DNA from: Lamellibrachia satsuma
Lineage: Eukaryota; Annelida; Polychaeta; Sabellida; Siboglinidae
Direction of reading: 5' to 3'
NCBI GenBank assembly: GCA_033239005.1
Contig: BSQZ01000009.1
Span: forward strand, 3,915,752 to 3,979,751
Length of the DNA: 64,000 bases
Under the pieces are notes generated by a model that saw only the letters and a program-made list of their open reading frames with translations, did not search any database and was not told where the DNA came from. Every line of letters starts with the position of its first letter. The first letter of the stretch is position 1. The position numbers and the translations under genes are program-made. Shown here piece after piece: positions 41,500 through 54,529 of the stretch.

Positions 41500-44400
41500 T
41501 GTTCTTAGTTCACACGACAGGAAACTGTGCTGTCGTGATCCACAGTAGGAACCACGAGGAGGTGAAAAGCGCTTCTCCCACCGCAATTATTTGTGTGCAT
41601 GCAGTGTAAGTGTGAAAAGGTGTGTCTGAAACAGAATCATCTCCATCATTAGAAACAAAGTATGACACACTGAACAAATTTCATTCGACGCAGCACATTT
41701 CATTCAACACACTCGCGCGCGCATACGCACACACGCACGCACTCACACTCCCTCTTCAGTTGTTATGGGCTACCCGACAGTAGCCTTTTAGCAGGTTTTG
41801 ACTATTGTATGTACGCATGGCTATAGGTGGAAAGTTGCCATGTCTCCTCTTGCTCTACTATGATAGAATGCTAGCTGTTTGGCAGCTTCAGCGCTCTCAG
41901 GCTGAGTCTTTCACCAGCATGCTCGATGTTCTTCAGTTCTGGCACTATGAGTGAGTTGTCTGGCATCGCTAGTCTCGACGGCAGTGGTGTAGCTCGTTTA
42001 GAGTAGGGACACCTTCTTACTAGAGAAGCAGAAACAGACAACGTCGAGCAAACTATTGCTTAAACGGTCAACGTGATATGGATTATGGGAGAAGTAAAAT
42101 AACGCGTCCGTGCTTACACGCCACTTACCTTCTGATAGCGGGTGCCAATATGACGTATTAAATACAATGACGTTGCATATACTCGACTCGAGGTGTCATT
42201 TCCGGCACAAACTAACGAATCACGTCACGTCCTCCGATCCGGTGACGCCGACTGTGTGAAAATGGCGGCGATAATATGTCAATAATCGATATCGAACAGA
42301 ATAAAAAGCGAATACTGCGTTTCCCCTCACTCACTCGTCGCTCGCTTGTTCCTTAGCAAAGCTATCTTCGTTTTATAACCGTCCATGTGTCGAAACACTC
42401 AAAATACGAAATAATAACCTACGAATTTCGAAGTAGCAATAAATTTTGAACAATTAATTCACGTGTCTCAGACATTTTGCGCGCGCACGCTAACTGCCGG
42501 ATAACTTGCGGTGCTCCTGACCGGTCCGCTAGAAATGCCAGGAGCGTAGTACGTCGCCTTTACCGGGGATAGGCCACATTTGATTTCCCCATTAGCCACA
42601 TTATAACGTTTCTTTGGATTCCTGAAAAAATTATGCAACAATTTTCTAAAAAAATTCACATGACATTTACCCGTAGCAACGCTATCTTCGTTTTATAACC
42701 GTCCATGTGTCGAATCAAAATACGAAACAGTAACCTACAAATTTTGCAGTAGCAATGAAGATTTTGAACATTTAATTCACGCGTCTCAGACTTGCCGCCC
42801 GCGCGCGCTACGTGTCGGATAACTTGCAGTGCTCCTGACCTGTCCGTTAGGAATGCCAGGAGCGTAGTACGTCGTCTTTACTGGGGATAGACCACATTTG
42901 ATTTTCAGTATGAAGAGTATGAAGAGGATTTGAAGAAGCGTAGGTATTTTGGTGGTGACATTCCCGAAACACTGGTCTGGTGCTACAGTAGACGGCGTAT
43001 TAATGGTTTGCTAAAACTACCAATTTGGAGAGTAAGCGCTTTTGCTGGAGGTATGTGATTTGGTAAAAAAAATTTCAGCATATTGGTAACGTAGTGACAG
43101 TGGATGTCATGAAGTTTTAGAATGTTTGATGGTCACGTTTTCTACTAAACATGCAACACGTTATCATGTCCACAAATGGAAAGAGAAAGGCAATGGGAAA
43201 CTCTGTGGTGTTTCTGTTCCTATAATTCAATAGCAGAGAAAACTACTACCATGGCTGGCAATAAGGCAAATTAAGTGTCAAATAGTTTTAGTTGAAGTAC
43301 TTAGTCGTACGAACGACATAGGGTCCCTAGGAAAAGATTGTGCGTGACGAGCGATTTTTTTCCGACACATGCATCGGATACGTGCGAAAAATTTACGTTC
43401 TCTATTACTACATTAAATTAATGGCAATAGACAGAGGCTGACTGCTAGCGTGCCACTACACTGACTATTCCGCAGAACGTACCAACATCTTAGAATAGGT
43501 CGATCACCGGGTGGACCGAAATTTATGGGAATCAGCTTTGGGTGCGTTTCTCTAAAAAACGGTCCGACATTTCAAACATTTCCCCCTTGCTGGCTGAATA
43601 AATTTACTTCTATGCAAGTGATATCACTGTAAACGGCTAAATTGCATATTTTAGGCACTACGTTCGTAAGGAACACTTCCGCCGCAAACTCGTATCTGGC
43701 GTCTGACTCCATAATTCGCCAAATACCAGCACAGTGGCTAGTCTGCAGAGTGCACCAACATTTCAAAATCCGTCAAACTGAGAACCACGAGAAGGTGACA
43801 AGCGCTTCTTCCATCGCAAGTGTTTGTATGCATGCAGTGTAAGTGTGAAAATGTGTGCCTGAAACAGAATCATCTCCATCATTAGAAACAAAGTATGACA
43901 CATTGAACAATTTCATTCGATGCAGCACATTCCATTTACCACACAGCACGCACGCCCCTTCACCAGTTCTTATGGGCTTCCCGATAGTGGCCTTTTAGCT
44001 GCTTTTGACTATTGTTTGTGCGCATGACCACGGGTGGAAAGTTGTCAAGTCTCCTCTTGCTCTACTATAGTCGAATGCGGTTTGATAGCTTCAGCGCCCT
44101 TAGTTAGGGACTTTCACCAGCATGCTCGATGTTCTTCAGTTCGGGCACTACTGGTGAGTTGCTTGGCACCGCTAGTCTCGACGGCAGTGGTGCAGGTCGT
44201 TTAGGGTAGGGACATCTTCTTACTAGAGAAGCAGAAACAGACAAAGTCGAGTAAACTATTGCCGAAACGGTGAACATAATATGGGAGAAGGAAAATACCG
44301 CGTCCGTACTTACATGCCACTTACCTTCAGATAGCGGGTGCAAATATGACGTAGTAAATGACGTGACGTTGCATATACGCGACTCGGGGCGTCATTTCCG

Positions 44401-45000
44401 GCGCAAAGTAACGAATCACGTCACGTCCTCCGATCCGGTGACGCCGACTATGTGAAAATGGCGGCGATAATGTGTCGATATCGAACAGAATAAAAAGCGA
44501 ATACTGCGTTTCCCCTCACTCACCCGCCGCTCACTTGTTCCGTAGCAACGCTATCTTCGTTTTATAACCGTCCATGTGTCGAATCAAAATACGAAATAGT
44601 AACCTAAAAATATTGCAGTAGCAACGAAGATTTTGAACATTTAATTCACGCATCTCAGACTTGCCGCCCGCGCGCGCTACTTGTCGGATAACTTGCGGTG
44701 CTCCTGACCTGTCCGTTAGGAATGCCAGGAGTGTAGTACGTCGTCTTTACTGGGGATAGACCACATTTGATTTCCCCATTGACCGCATTATAACGTTTCT
44801 TTGCGATTCCTGGAAAATTTATTCTACAATGTTCTAAAAAATTCACATCACATTTATCCTCTATTAACATACACGCCGATTAAAACTCGTGAAAATGGCA
44901 TACCTCATAAATTTCGGTCCACCCGGTGATCGACCGATTCTGAAATGTTGGTATGTTTTGCGGAATAGTCAGTGTAGTGGCACGCCAGCTGTCAGACTCT
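41500..45000 (+). repeat. Tandem duplication of about 2.2 kb
   Basis: The block 41550-42900 (GTGTGTCTGAAACAGAATC, GAAAATGGCGGCGATAATATG, GCGAATACTGCGTTTCCCC, GGTGCTCCTGAC) recurs in the same order and strand at 43800-44920. The offset is about 2.19-2.23 kb. The copies differ by scattered substitutions and small indels, so the duplication is not recent. Confidence 0.8.
42925..43560 (-). mobile_element. Inverted copy of the minisatellite element flank (copy B)
   Basis: This segment is the reverse complement of 31530-32115 (GACATTCCCGAAACACTGGT and GGCGTATTAATGGTTTGC), immediately next to direct-strand pieces of the same element at 42480-42910. It then continues into the right-hand flank at 43563. 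The 22-bp array is missing here. Confidence 0.7.
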
Positions 45001-47010
45001 GTCTACTGCCATCAATTTAATGTAGTAATAGAGAACGTAAATTTTTCGTAATTCTAAAACTTGATGACATCCACTGTCACTACGTTGCCAATATGCTGAA
45101 AAAGTATTGTAAAAATCACATACCTCCAGCAAAACCGCTAACCCTCCAAATTGGCAGTTTTAGCAAACCATTAATACGCCGTCTACTGTAGCACCAGACC
45201 AGTGTTTCGGGAATGTCACCAAAATACCTACGCGTCTTCAAATCTGCTTCATACTGCAACATCTCACTGCCAAAGGTGCGACATCTCACTGCCAAAGATC
45301 CAACATCTCACTGCCAAAGGTCCAACATCTCACTGCCAAAGGTCCTACATCTCACTGCCAAAGGTCCAACATCTCACTGCCAAAGGTCCAACATCTCACT
45401 GCCAAAGGTCCGACATCTCACTGCCAAAGGTCCAACATCTCACTGCCAAAGGTCCAACATCTCACTGCCAAAGGTACAACATCTCACTGCCAAAGGTACA
45501 ACATCTCACTGCCAAAGGTCCAACATCTCACTGCCAAAGGTCCGACATCTCACTGCCAAAGGTCCAACATCTCACTGCCAAAGGTCCAACATCTCACTGC
45601 CAAAGGTCCTACATCTCACTGCCAAAGGTCCAACATCTCACTGCCAAAGGTCCAACATCTCACTGCCAAAGGTCCGACATCTCACTGCCAAAGGTCCAAC
45701 ATCTCACTGCCAAAGGTCCAACATCTCACTGCCAAAGGTACAACATCTCACTGCCAAAGGTACAACATCTCACTGCCAAAGGTCCAACATCTCACTGCCA
45801 AAGGTCCGACATCTCACTGCCAAAGGTCCAACATCTCACTGCCAAAGGTCCAACATCTCACTGCCAAAGGTCCAACATCTCACTGCCAAAGGTACAACAT
45901 CTCACTGCCAAAGGTACAACATCTCACTGCCAAAGGTACAACATCTCACTGCCAAAGATCCAACATCTCACTGCCAAAGATCCAACATCTCACTGCCAAA
46001 GGTCCAACATATCACTGCCAAAGGTACAACATCTCACTGCCAAAGGTCCAACATCGCACTGCCAAAGGTCCGACATCTCACTGCCAAAGGTCCAACATCT
46101 CACTGCCAAAGGTCCAACATCTCACTGCCAAAGGTACAACATCTCACTGCCAAAGGTACAACATCTCACTGCCAAAGGTCCGACATCTCACTGCCAAAGG
46201 TCCAACGTCTCACTGCCAAAGGTCCAACATCTCACTGCCAAAGGTCCAACATCTCACTGCCAAAGGTACAACATCTCACTGCCAAAGGTACAACATCTCA
46301 CTGCCAAAGGTACATCTCACTGCCAAAGATCCAACAACTCACTGCCAAAGATCCAACATCTCACTGCCAAAGGTCCAACATCTCACTGCCAAAGGTCCAA
46401 CATCTCACTGCCAAAGGTCCAACATCTCACTGCCAAAGGTCCAACATCTCACTGCCAAAGGTCCAACATCTCACTGCCAAAGGTCCAACATCTCACTGCC
46501 AAAGGTCCGACATCTCACTGCCAAAGGTCCAACATCTCACTGCCAAAGGTCCAACATCTCACTGCCAAAGGTCCTACATCTCACTGCCAAAGGTCCGACA
46601 TCTCACTGCCAAAGATCCAACATCTCACTGCCAAAGGTCCAACATCTCACTGCCAAAGGTCCGACATCTCACTGCCAAAGGTCCGACATCTCACTGCCAA
46701 AGGTCCAACATCTCACTGTCAAAGATCCAACATCTCACTGCCAAAGGTCCAACATCTCACTGCCAAAGGTCCTACATCTCACTGCCAAAGGTCCTACATT
46801 TCAAACATTCCCGCCTTGCTGGTTGAATAAAGTTACTTCTATGCAAGTAATATCACTGAAAACGGCTAAATTGCATATTTTTAAGCATTTCATTCGTCTG
46901 TAACATTTCCGCCGCAAACTCGTATCTGGCGTCTGACCCCTTAATTCACCGAATACCATCAGACTGGCTATTCTGCAGAATGCACCAACATTTCTAAATC
47001 CGTCACCGGG
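44640..47010 (+). mobile_element. Dispersed repeat element carrying a 22-bp minisatellite, copy C
   Basis: Same left part, junction (AGTGTTTCGGGAATGTCACC) and array as copy A, but with a shorter middle. Its right flank (CTTGCTGGTTGAATAAAGTT onward) matches the sequence after 43563. Confidence 0.65.
45258..46800 (+). repeat. 22-bp minisatellite (about 70 copies)
   Basis: Same unit as at 32117-32928. One unit near 46310 is shortened. A higher-order pattern is visible: blocks of about 14 units with the same order of C/A/T variants recur (for example 45300-45600 against 45540-45860). Confidence 0.97.
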
Positions 47011-48040
47011 CTGGGTTGAAACTGAGAGGCATCAGTTTGTTTTTTTTTCCTGAAAAAAACGAGGTTTTCACGGAGCCTACAAAACGCTACAGTGAGTGGC
47101 AACCAACGCAACCATTGCTAATTACGATTTATTAAAGTACAACATGGAGTTCCACAGGACTGAATTAGTATAGTATTGAAGGCTTTGTAATGGAGATGAC
47201 GTGACTGTCGCTGTTCGAGCTGGAGAATGTTTCCGACTGTCGAAGATGAATGACTGCCTTTATGCAATCGCTACTATAGGTGTTATTATTGTCTTGGCGT
47301 TGTGGGAAAGAAAATATCGCACGTGACACATAGAACAGGTAGCAACTAGCACAGCAACACGGCACACCTACGTATCTGACTATCAACGTAACCTCACAGT
47401 TTCACGTAGTGCCGACTAAGAGTAGTAGTGATGCACTGACGTACACGCGTTATCCTAAAATGTCTACGTGAGGAACTGTGGCAGATGAATCATCTTTGTG
47501 CTGTCTATGTTACGACAGTGATTGATTCCACAAAGCCTAGTTTCTATTCGTGGCTGTTAATGGCGAACGTAAGACTACTAGTAAAAAAAGAAGATTAACG
47601 TAAACAAACCGTTTTAACCATTGGATCAAAAGGAAGAATCGTAATAATAAAATAAAATTTAAATCATGAAAACTTTCATGAATAAACGTTGCATCACCCC
47701 AAGCGATAATTGCAATAGTCTAAGATTAACGTAGACAAACCGTCACATCCGTTGGATTCAACCAAAACAAGGATTACTTCTTGCATACACCAAACGGCTG
47801 AATTGCAATAATAAAATAGAATTTCAATCACGAAAACCGTTCACGAATAGAGACCCCTAAGGGATAATGGCAATGGTATAAACGTCGCAACTACGAACAG
47901 TGTTGTATACAAGCTTGTAGCAGGCAGGTACCAGAACATACAGGAATGCACAGAAGTCACCAACTAAACACAATTAAATGACTTTCGTTTTTCATTAAAA
48001 CGTCATCATAAAGTGTCTGATCTGAATGTATTCAACCGTG
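47010..48040. other. No feature recognised
   Basis: AT-rich sequence with an imperfect internal duplication around 47600-47880 (AGATTAACGTA(G/A)ACAAACCG twice, CACGAAAAC/CATGAAAAC). No coding signal. Confidence 0.4.
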
Positions 48041-48045
48041 GATGA

Positions 48046-48644
48046 CTAGAACGGTCGACTTGAACGGCCTGGCATAATTTCTGGCAGCCCCGTGTTTCCG
48101 CCGTATCCACCCGGCGAAATCATCCCATTCTGGGATGAAATCTGCATCCGACGCATGGGACCATCGAGGTGGCGAGGCGAGGCGGCGCTGTGGCGAGAAG
48201 ACACGTTCTGTTTGTTCGGCGAGGTGTTCTCACTGCCGGTCTCCGTCGCTTCTGTCTGCCGAGATTCGCTGCGTCGTGACTGCTGGGATTTCCTGGATTC
48301 GTTGCACTGTGATCGTTCGGACTGCCTGGATTCATCGCGTTGTGTTCGCTGAGATTGCCTGGATTCGTCGCGTCGTGGTGGCTCGGACTGCCTGGATTCG
48401 CCGCATTGTGGTCGCTCAGACTGCCTGGATTCATTGCGCTGTGGTCGCTTTGATTGCCTGGATTCGTCGCGTCGTGGTCGCTCGGACTGCCTGGATTCGC
48501 CGCATTGTGATCTCTCGGACTGCCTGGATTCATTGCGCTGTGGTCGCTTTGATTGCCTGGATTCGTCGCGTCGTGGTCGCTCGGACTGCCTGGATTCGCC
48601 GCATTGTGATCGTTGGGTGCCGGTGTTTTCGACGATGTTCTTGT
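48046..48644 (-). CDS. Minus-strand terminal exon with 11-residue Ser/Arg/Gln repeats, unknown protein
   Basis: The frame runs from a phase-2 acceptor (GCGGTTTAG, first exon base 48644) to a stop at 48046, about 199 codons. Residues about 15-120 consist of roughly ten in-frame repeats of 11 residues built on ESRQSERPRRD / ESRQSKRPQRN. A non-repeat tail with SPNKQNVSSRHSAASPRHL follows. The first bases and the C-terminal tail resemble the terminal exon at 61872-62116, suggesting paralogous genes. The repeat is hydrophilic and highly charged, probably disordered. Alternative frames are also open in the repeat because it is 33 bp long; this frame is preferred because its ends match the paralogue. 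No function assigned. Confidence 0.45.
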
Positions 48645-48949
48645 GCCTAAACCGCAAAAAAGTCGGTCACGCCATTTGATTTGGTTTCACAAATATTTTA
48701 CCGCACGACATTACAATTAGAGCGTTTGCGTGTGTAATTCATACGTTATTAAAATCTAAACTGAATGCCCCGCATATATTTAGGTAAAATGTGTGTACTT
48801 TAGAAATTGCACGTTGGGAGTGAAACATTAAACAACAGTCTCTCTGACGCTGAGTGTCGAAGGAATTTCATCAGCAGTACTAGTAAAACATTTATCATAA
48901 AACACGACATATCGACCTAGAGTTCGCAGGTTCTCCGTATTAGGAGGTA

Positions 48950-51090
48950 GTATTCAACTGGGCCACAGTTTGGACGTGGTAATCATCCTGAAAATTACTG
49001 CACGTTTGATAGGGACGCCAACCGTTTCGCAGCCAAGGCAACCCTTCTGATACGAAAGGCAACACTTCTAGCGACAACCTGGCTGTATATCTTAGAGTCA
49101 GCTAAACGAAGCCAAAGTGTGTTTGCCAGCAAGTCAATTACCAATTTATCAAGGATCTAGAACCCATCTTGTACAACAATGGTAACCCGCTCGATGTACT
49201 TGTACACGCCTACACTACAGGAATTGAATGTGTTGCCGACCAACATGCTCCCTTGCAAAGAAAGCTGGTAACACTGAGGCAGAATACTCCGTGGTATTCA
49301 GATGAGCTGAGGCGGGCTAAACACGCGCGAAGAAAAGCAGAAAGGTTGTGGCGGCGAACAAAACTGACTGTTCATCGGCAGATTCAAATTAACGAGGCAT
49401 CTGATGGGAAATACAAGACATGTATATTATCAACTGTTCCATCGGCGGAACAGTTGGTGAGCACTTTCAGTGACATTTTTACATGACAAAAGTTGCTACT
49501 ATTCGAAGCAACGTCAATGTCGCCAACCCACGCGACATCAGCAAAACTTCTTTGGACGCTTACGTCAAGTTTGACGGAATCACGCTTGAAAAGTTTTCGT
49601 CAGCTACCCACGATAAGGTGAAGTGAATCATCACAAATGTGTCCAACAAGTAATCTGATGTGGATCCGATTCCCACCTGGATTTTGAGGCAGTGCATTGC
49701 GTGCCGTTGATTACAGCCACAATCATTAAATAATTGTTTACGTCAGTGGTACCGGAGTATTTCAAACGAGCAGTCGTAAGACCATTGTTTAAAAGGCCTG
49801 GTTTCGACAAGGAAGAGTTGAACAATCACCGGCTTGTCTCCAACCTACCGTACGTGTCGAAGCTTCTCAAGAGAGTAACTGAACATAGTTTGAAAGACCA
49901 TCTGAACTTCAACAATCTACACTATACTAATCAGTCATCATACAGAAATAACCACTTCCAGAATGACATCGCAGAAGCTCTCGATCGGAAACGTGTAGTG
50001 GTTTTGGTCATGCTAGATCTGTTAAGTGCATTTGACGTCATTGACCATGACATAATGCTCAGGCGTTTCCGACATTCATTTGGTGTTACTACTGAAGCCC
50101 TGGATTGGATGCGGCCATACATCAGCGGTAGAGCACAACGTGTGTCAGTCAGCAATGGAACGTCGGCTGACACACATCTATGTTGCGGCGTCCCACAAGT
50201 ATCGGTCCGAAGCTTCACTGCATGTACACTATGCCAACTGGTGACATGGTGAAAAACATAATGTTAACTACCATTGCAATGCAGAAGACACACAGATATA
50301 CTTCTCCATCAAGCCTGACGAGAACTGGGGCGATGTATCGGCGGTCATTGAAGCGTGTGGCGGATGTTGGTGCGTGGATGAACAGGAATGTGCTACAACT
50401 GAACCGATAGAAAAAAGTTATTGCATTCTCATCCAAGCATCAACTAACCAAGATGACCGACGTGTCCCTCACGATCGGAGGCAGACAACGCGGTTCCATT
50501 TGGAAGAAATCTCGTTTGGAAGAAATGTTATACTGGACAGCGGGCTGACCATGGAGAACCAGGTGAACGCAGTACCGAAATCATGTTTCTATCACATCCG
50601 AAACATTGGCCAAGTCGGGCAATGCATCACTGACGATGCCTGCAAGATTCTGATCCAGGCACTGGTAACATATCGCCTGGACTATGGAAATGCCCTGCTG
50701 TAAGGTTCGCCGCAGAAACTAATTGAACGTTTGCAGCGTGTACAGAACTGCGCTGCTCGCCTGCTCAAAACGGACACGCAAGAGCGAACACACAGCGTCT
50801 GTGTTACGTGAACTGCACTGGCTTCCAGTAAAGTACCGGCTCCGTTTCAATATCAACACCTCTACGTATAAGGTGGTCAATAGATCGACTCTGGCATACG
50901 TGAGTGATATCGTGAAAAAACATCAGCCAACTCTCTCATTACGACCAACTTCTCGTTGTACCGCTGCTGCGGACTGTAACACACGGTGAACGTTGTTTTA
51001 GCCGACACGCAGCCATACTATGAAACGATCTGCCTGAAAACATCAAGCAACTGAAGGCTCTCAGCTCTTTCATGAAACATTTAGACATAT
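48950..51090 (+). mobile_element. Degenerate LINE (CR1/L2-like) with reverse transcriptase
   Basis: Frames 49169-49486 (NTPWYSDELRRAKHARRKAE, linker after the endonuclease), 49734-50252 and 50374-50989 follow each other in shifting frames. Motif A reads LDLLSAFDVIDHDIML and motif B is GVPQ, followed by a frameshift. The active-site box, usually YADDTQ, is NAEDTQ. Multiple stops show an inactive copy. It interrupts sequence duplicated at 62-64 kb. Confidence 0.85.
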
Positions 51091-51411
51091 TTTAAAAATT
51101 AGCCTATGTGTAGCATATTTGAACATGTAACTTTTCCCTGTTTTTTAATGACCGAGATATATTAGTAATTGAAATGTCGCGGAGATAGCATCATGTAGGT
51201 AACCTTTATACAGTGATATCCACCATCTAGGGTTCTATTTAAGGTCAATAGTAATTTCAACACAAGCTGTAAGATTCGACAATGCTACAAAGAAGTTTGA
51301 AATCACACTGAAAACCTTGGGCATAGTTCACTGGTGTAAGGAATGGATATACTGTAAGATACTCGGAACGTTTAAACTGGAAGAGTTATCACAGTTAACA
51401 GAGTAATCGTC

Positions 51412-51448
51412 AGTAAGCAGTAAGCAGTAAGCAGTAAGCAGTAAGCAG
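51412..51448. repeat. 7-bp tandem repeat
   Basis: About five copies of CAGTAAG. Confidence 0.9.
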
Positions 51449-51479
51449 GCCGACAGAGAGCACAATGTATGTCGCTGGT

Positions 51480-51720
51480 TGACAACAAACAGGCAGCGTA
51501 ACGTAGACGAAGTTTACCTGTTCAACAACCGCAATGCGCCAAAACGAATAGACTATCTACAAAACGAAAACAGTCGCAAAGTATAAAGATATACACGCGC
51601 GGGATATCGACAAAGTGTGTAGTCATTAATTTGGTTCGTACTGGATTTTCTGGAATGTTTCAAACGATTCTGCTGAAAATCAGACAGAGACACTATAAAT
51701 CAATTTGTTTCAGGGTGTTT
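51480..51720 (-). repeat. Segment duplicated at 63768-64000
   Basis: GCAGCGTAACGTAGACG and TAGACTATCTACAAAA-type sequence is shared with 63768-63900. On the minus strand a 39-nt core is bounded by TTTTGTAG and GTAAAC, exon-like, but the two copies differ in length by one base. Confidence 0.7.
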
Positions 51721-52725
51721 CTGCTCGTCCGTTCTACATAAATCTTTCTTTCTTTGCGACTGTTACGCAGTCCATGATGATCTGTGCGGCGATAAAACCT
51801 ACACTTACAAGGCAACTGACGAAGCGTGCTGGAAGGACAGGAAATGTACGTGTAACTGCGCATTGTCGACACAGCGTAAATTTTATACACTAAGACATCG
51901 ATGCCATAAAGAAGTTGTTTGTTCGTCTGTCTGTGTGTTCCTTCATATCTCCGTCAGCTTCGCATGTATGGGTCTGAACATTTGTAGGTGCCCCTGGAGT
52001 TGGGGATATTACAAAGGAACCTACATGGACGTTTGGCGTAGATTACGTAACTCAACAGTTATGTACAATTGTTAGCAAGGCTAAGAAGGCTATGCGTGTT
52101 TTCTACGATTGTCCAGAGTTATATGATCTGCGTTAAACGTCCACATAAGTTCCTTCGAACTGTGCAAACATTTCGTGAAACATTATTTTTGGGGCATGAA
52201 GTTGTCATTGCAAAATGCCCTACCAAAACTTGACTGGGTAGTGCAAGGAGTCATATGCTCTTGCCTTTTCTCCCGTACAATTTGACTAGTTTGTAATAGA
52301 ATTGGCGTGCATTGTCCGCCAAGGTAATTTTATTTGTCCCCTCCTTCCCCATTGAATCAATCTGCTGTGACCTACCCTGCTTTGTCCGTACTTAGAGTCC
52401 TTCTAGTGCCCCTCTCGATGATATGACATATTTGATGTTTCTAGATTCGAAAGTTTGAAATATAGCGACATTCATGACATCACGTGAAAGTTATTTCACA
52501 AACTGACAAAGAATGCTTCCCCACTGGAAAACGAGGAAGTCAGATCCAGGGCACCGGCTGATATTTTTCAGTGTGTCCCCTTTCATTTGGCCGTAACATT
52601 TTTGGTTTTGTTTCTCTGAACAACAAAATATTCGTCCCATTTTGTCAAATCCATGATGCACCCGTCTCCCGTTTAACATCACGACCTACAATGCACAACA
52701 TGGTCCATAGACAATCAGTTCTTAC

Positions 52726-53025
52726 TCTATTTCATTTTGGTGGATGTCCACCGCTTCCTGCTGCTTCTGCCACTGCCTCCGCTGTGGTGATTGTTGTTGT
52801 TGTTGTTGCACCAACTGATGTTGTTGCTGGTCCTGCTGCTGTTGCTGCATCATCTGCTGATGTTGTTGTTCGTCTTGTCGCTGCTGCGTGACGGCGTCGA
52901 AGCGGTCGCTGGCCCGCTGCTGTTTCCTGGACCACCTGGTCCGCTCGTCCTGCCAGTCACGTCCGTAGCCGTGCTCCATCAGCTTCGCCATGCTCGTCTG
53001 GTCATTGTCCCTCGACGGCGTCCGA
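52726..53025 (-). CDS. Minus-strand Gln-rich exon of an unrecognised gene
   Basis: An exactly 300-nt segment between a good acceptor (TTATTTCTAG, first base 53025) and a donor (AGA|GTAAGA, GT at 52725-52724). It is phase 2 at both ends. It encodes MAKLMEHGYGRDWQDERTRW, a basic helix-like stretch, and then a Gln/His-rich region made largely of CAG/CAA codons. The first 50 residues have GC-rich third positions like the CHS exons, which argues for real coding. The phase-2 donor would splice correctly to the phase-2 acceptor of the exon at 48644, giving one minus-strand gene. If instead unspliced, it ends at TAA 52722. Role unknown. Confidence 0.45.
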
Positions 53026-54529
53026 CTAGAAATAAACACGAACACCCAGTTGTTTTGTGACTAAAGTTTCCACTGTACGTTATCGAGAACATATACGCCG
53101 TATGTTAAATAATGACACAAAAACGACGACATTTTCATTTTCATAGAATCGCTTGTCACGTTGTCATCGAAAGCATGTTGCCATTGCATTCAAGAACACT
53201 GTGAGGTTTCGACTAACAACTAGAATAGGCCTACTTCACAATGTAACAGCCATTGGTGATACATTATGAATCGTGAGTCAAATATACGGTTCACGAACCG
53301 GTAAGGAAAGACGTCAAACAGTATGTTATTCCCGGTATATAACAACTAATTAACACTTTGGCATACTTTTTTCACTTCCTACATTTGTAGATATGCTGCT
53401 TGGCCGCTTTCATGAAGCATTCGTACCGTAGGGTAACCTGGGGCAATATGGCCCCTGCAAGTAAGACGGCCCACCATCACGTACGCAACATATAAAACTC
53501 AGAACGTCCCCAAATATGGTGCAAAATGAAGCTAACATCTATCGGATCCAGAAAGCTCAGCAACACGAGACAGACGTGTTTTTTTAACTTTTATATGCAC
53601 TATTATACGTACTGATCTAATATTATGCCAATAGTAAAATGGCGCAACTTGTTATATAACGGTGTGAATCACGAACTTAATTTGTGACATGATAATAATA
53701 TTTATTAATCAGTTGACAGGTCAAACACACAAAAACCGGGCAACTGTATGTTGTGTTTTGTATACATTGTGTTAAGGCAAGGGTGTACTCAAAACGTACT
53801 TTATTTTATTACTTCACTGTTATAGAACACAGAGAACTAAAACTTTCAGAGTTTGTGAGGTCACCTCACAGCATAGCTGTGCATTTTTTTCAGAATTTTT
53901 CTAGGGGGTTTTCCCACGGTATGGTGGCCATCTTGGATTAATTTTTTCGTGTCAAATATGTCAGTAACTACCAGTCTCAGATAACCCAAATTTGTTGTGT
54001 AATTACTCTAGACAACCCTTGTGAAAACCACCAAGCTGTTTTTTTATTTTTCGAAAAACTTTTTTTTTAATGATTTTTTCAAGTTTTACTGTATGCGAAA
54101 ATGCAAAAACGGAGGTGAAAAATTGCATTCGTGACTCATTGTGTAAAAACCAGGTCATGTTTTCCAGAAACTATCTTGGTGGTTTTCAAGAGCATACTAT
54201 CAAGGTACACTATGGCAAGTTTCAAGCAATTCTGTAAAGCAGGAGCACGGGAAAATGACACGGGAGACAGCAGGTGTAAGGAAAAAACGTGTTTCTGAGA
54301 TAATCGCGTTCAAAGTTTGGGTACATGGGAACACACATTTCAACACATAAAAAGCAATCTAGATGACTGAAACTTTTCACATATGTTAGCCAATGTATAA
54401 TCTATCAATAGGTAGAGTTCACAATGATTTCCACTGCAAAATAATAACAACATATGAAAAACTAAGCACCATAACAAAAAAATTTGCAAAACAGAAAAAC
54501 GTGTTTGTAAAATATGACACCAGTCCACA

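Noticed and set aside
48120..48533. Asn/Pro/Gly-rich alternative minus-strand frame
   Set aside because: Other frame of the 33-bp repeat. The Ser/Arg frame is preferred because its acceptor phase and tail match the paralogue at 62 kb.
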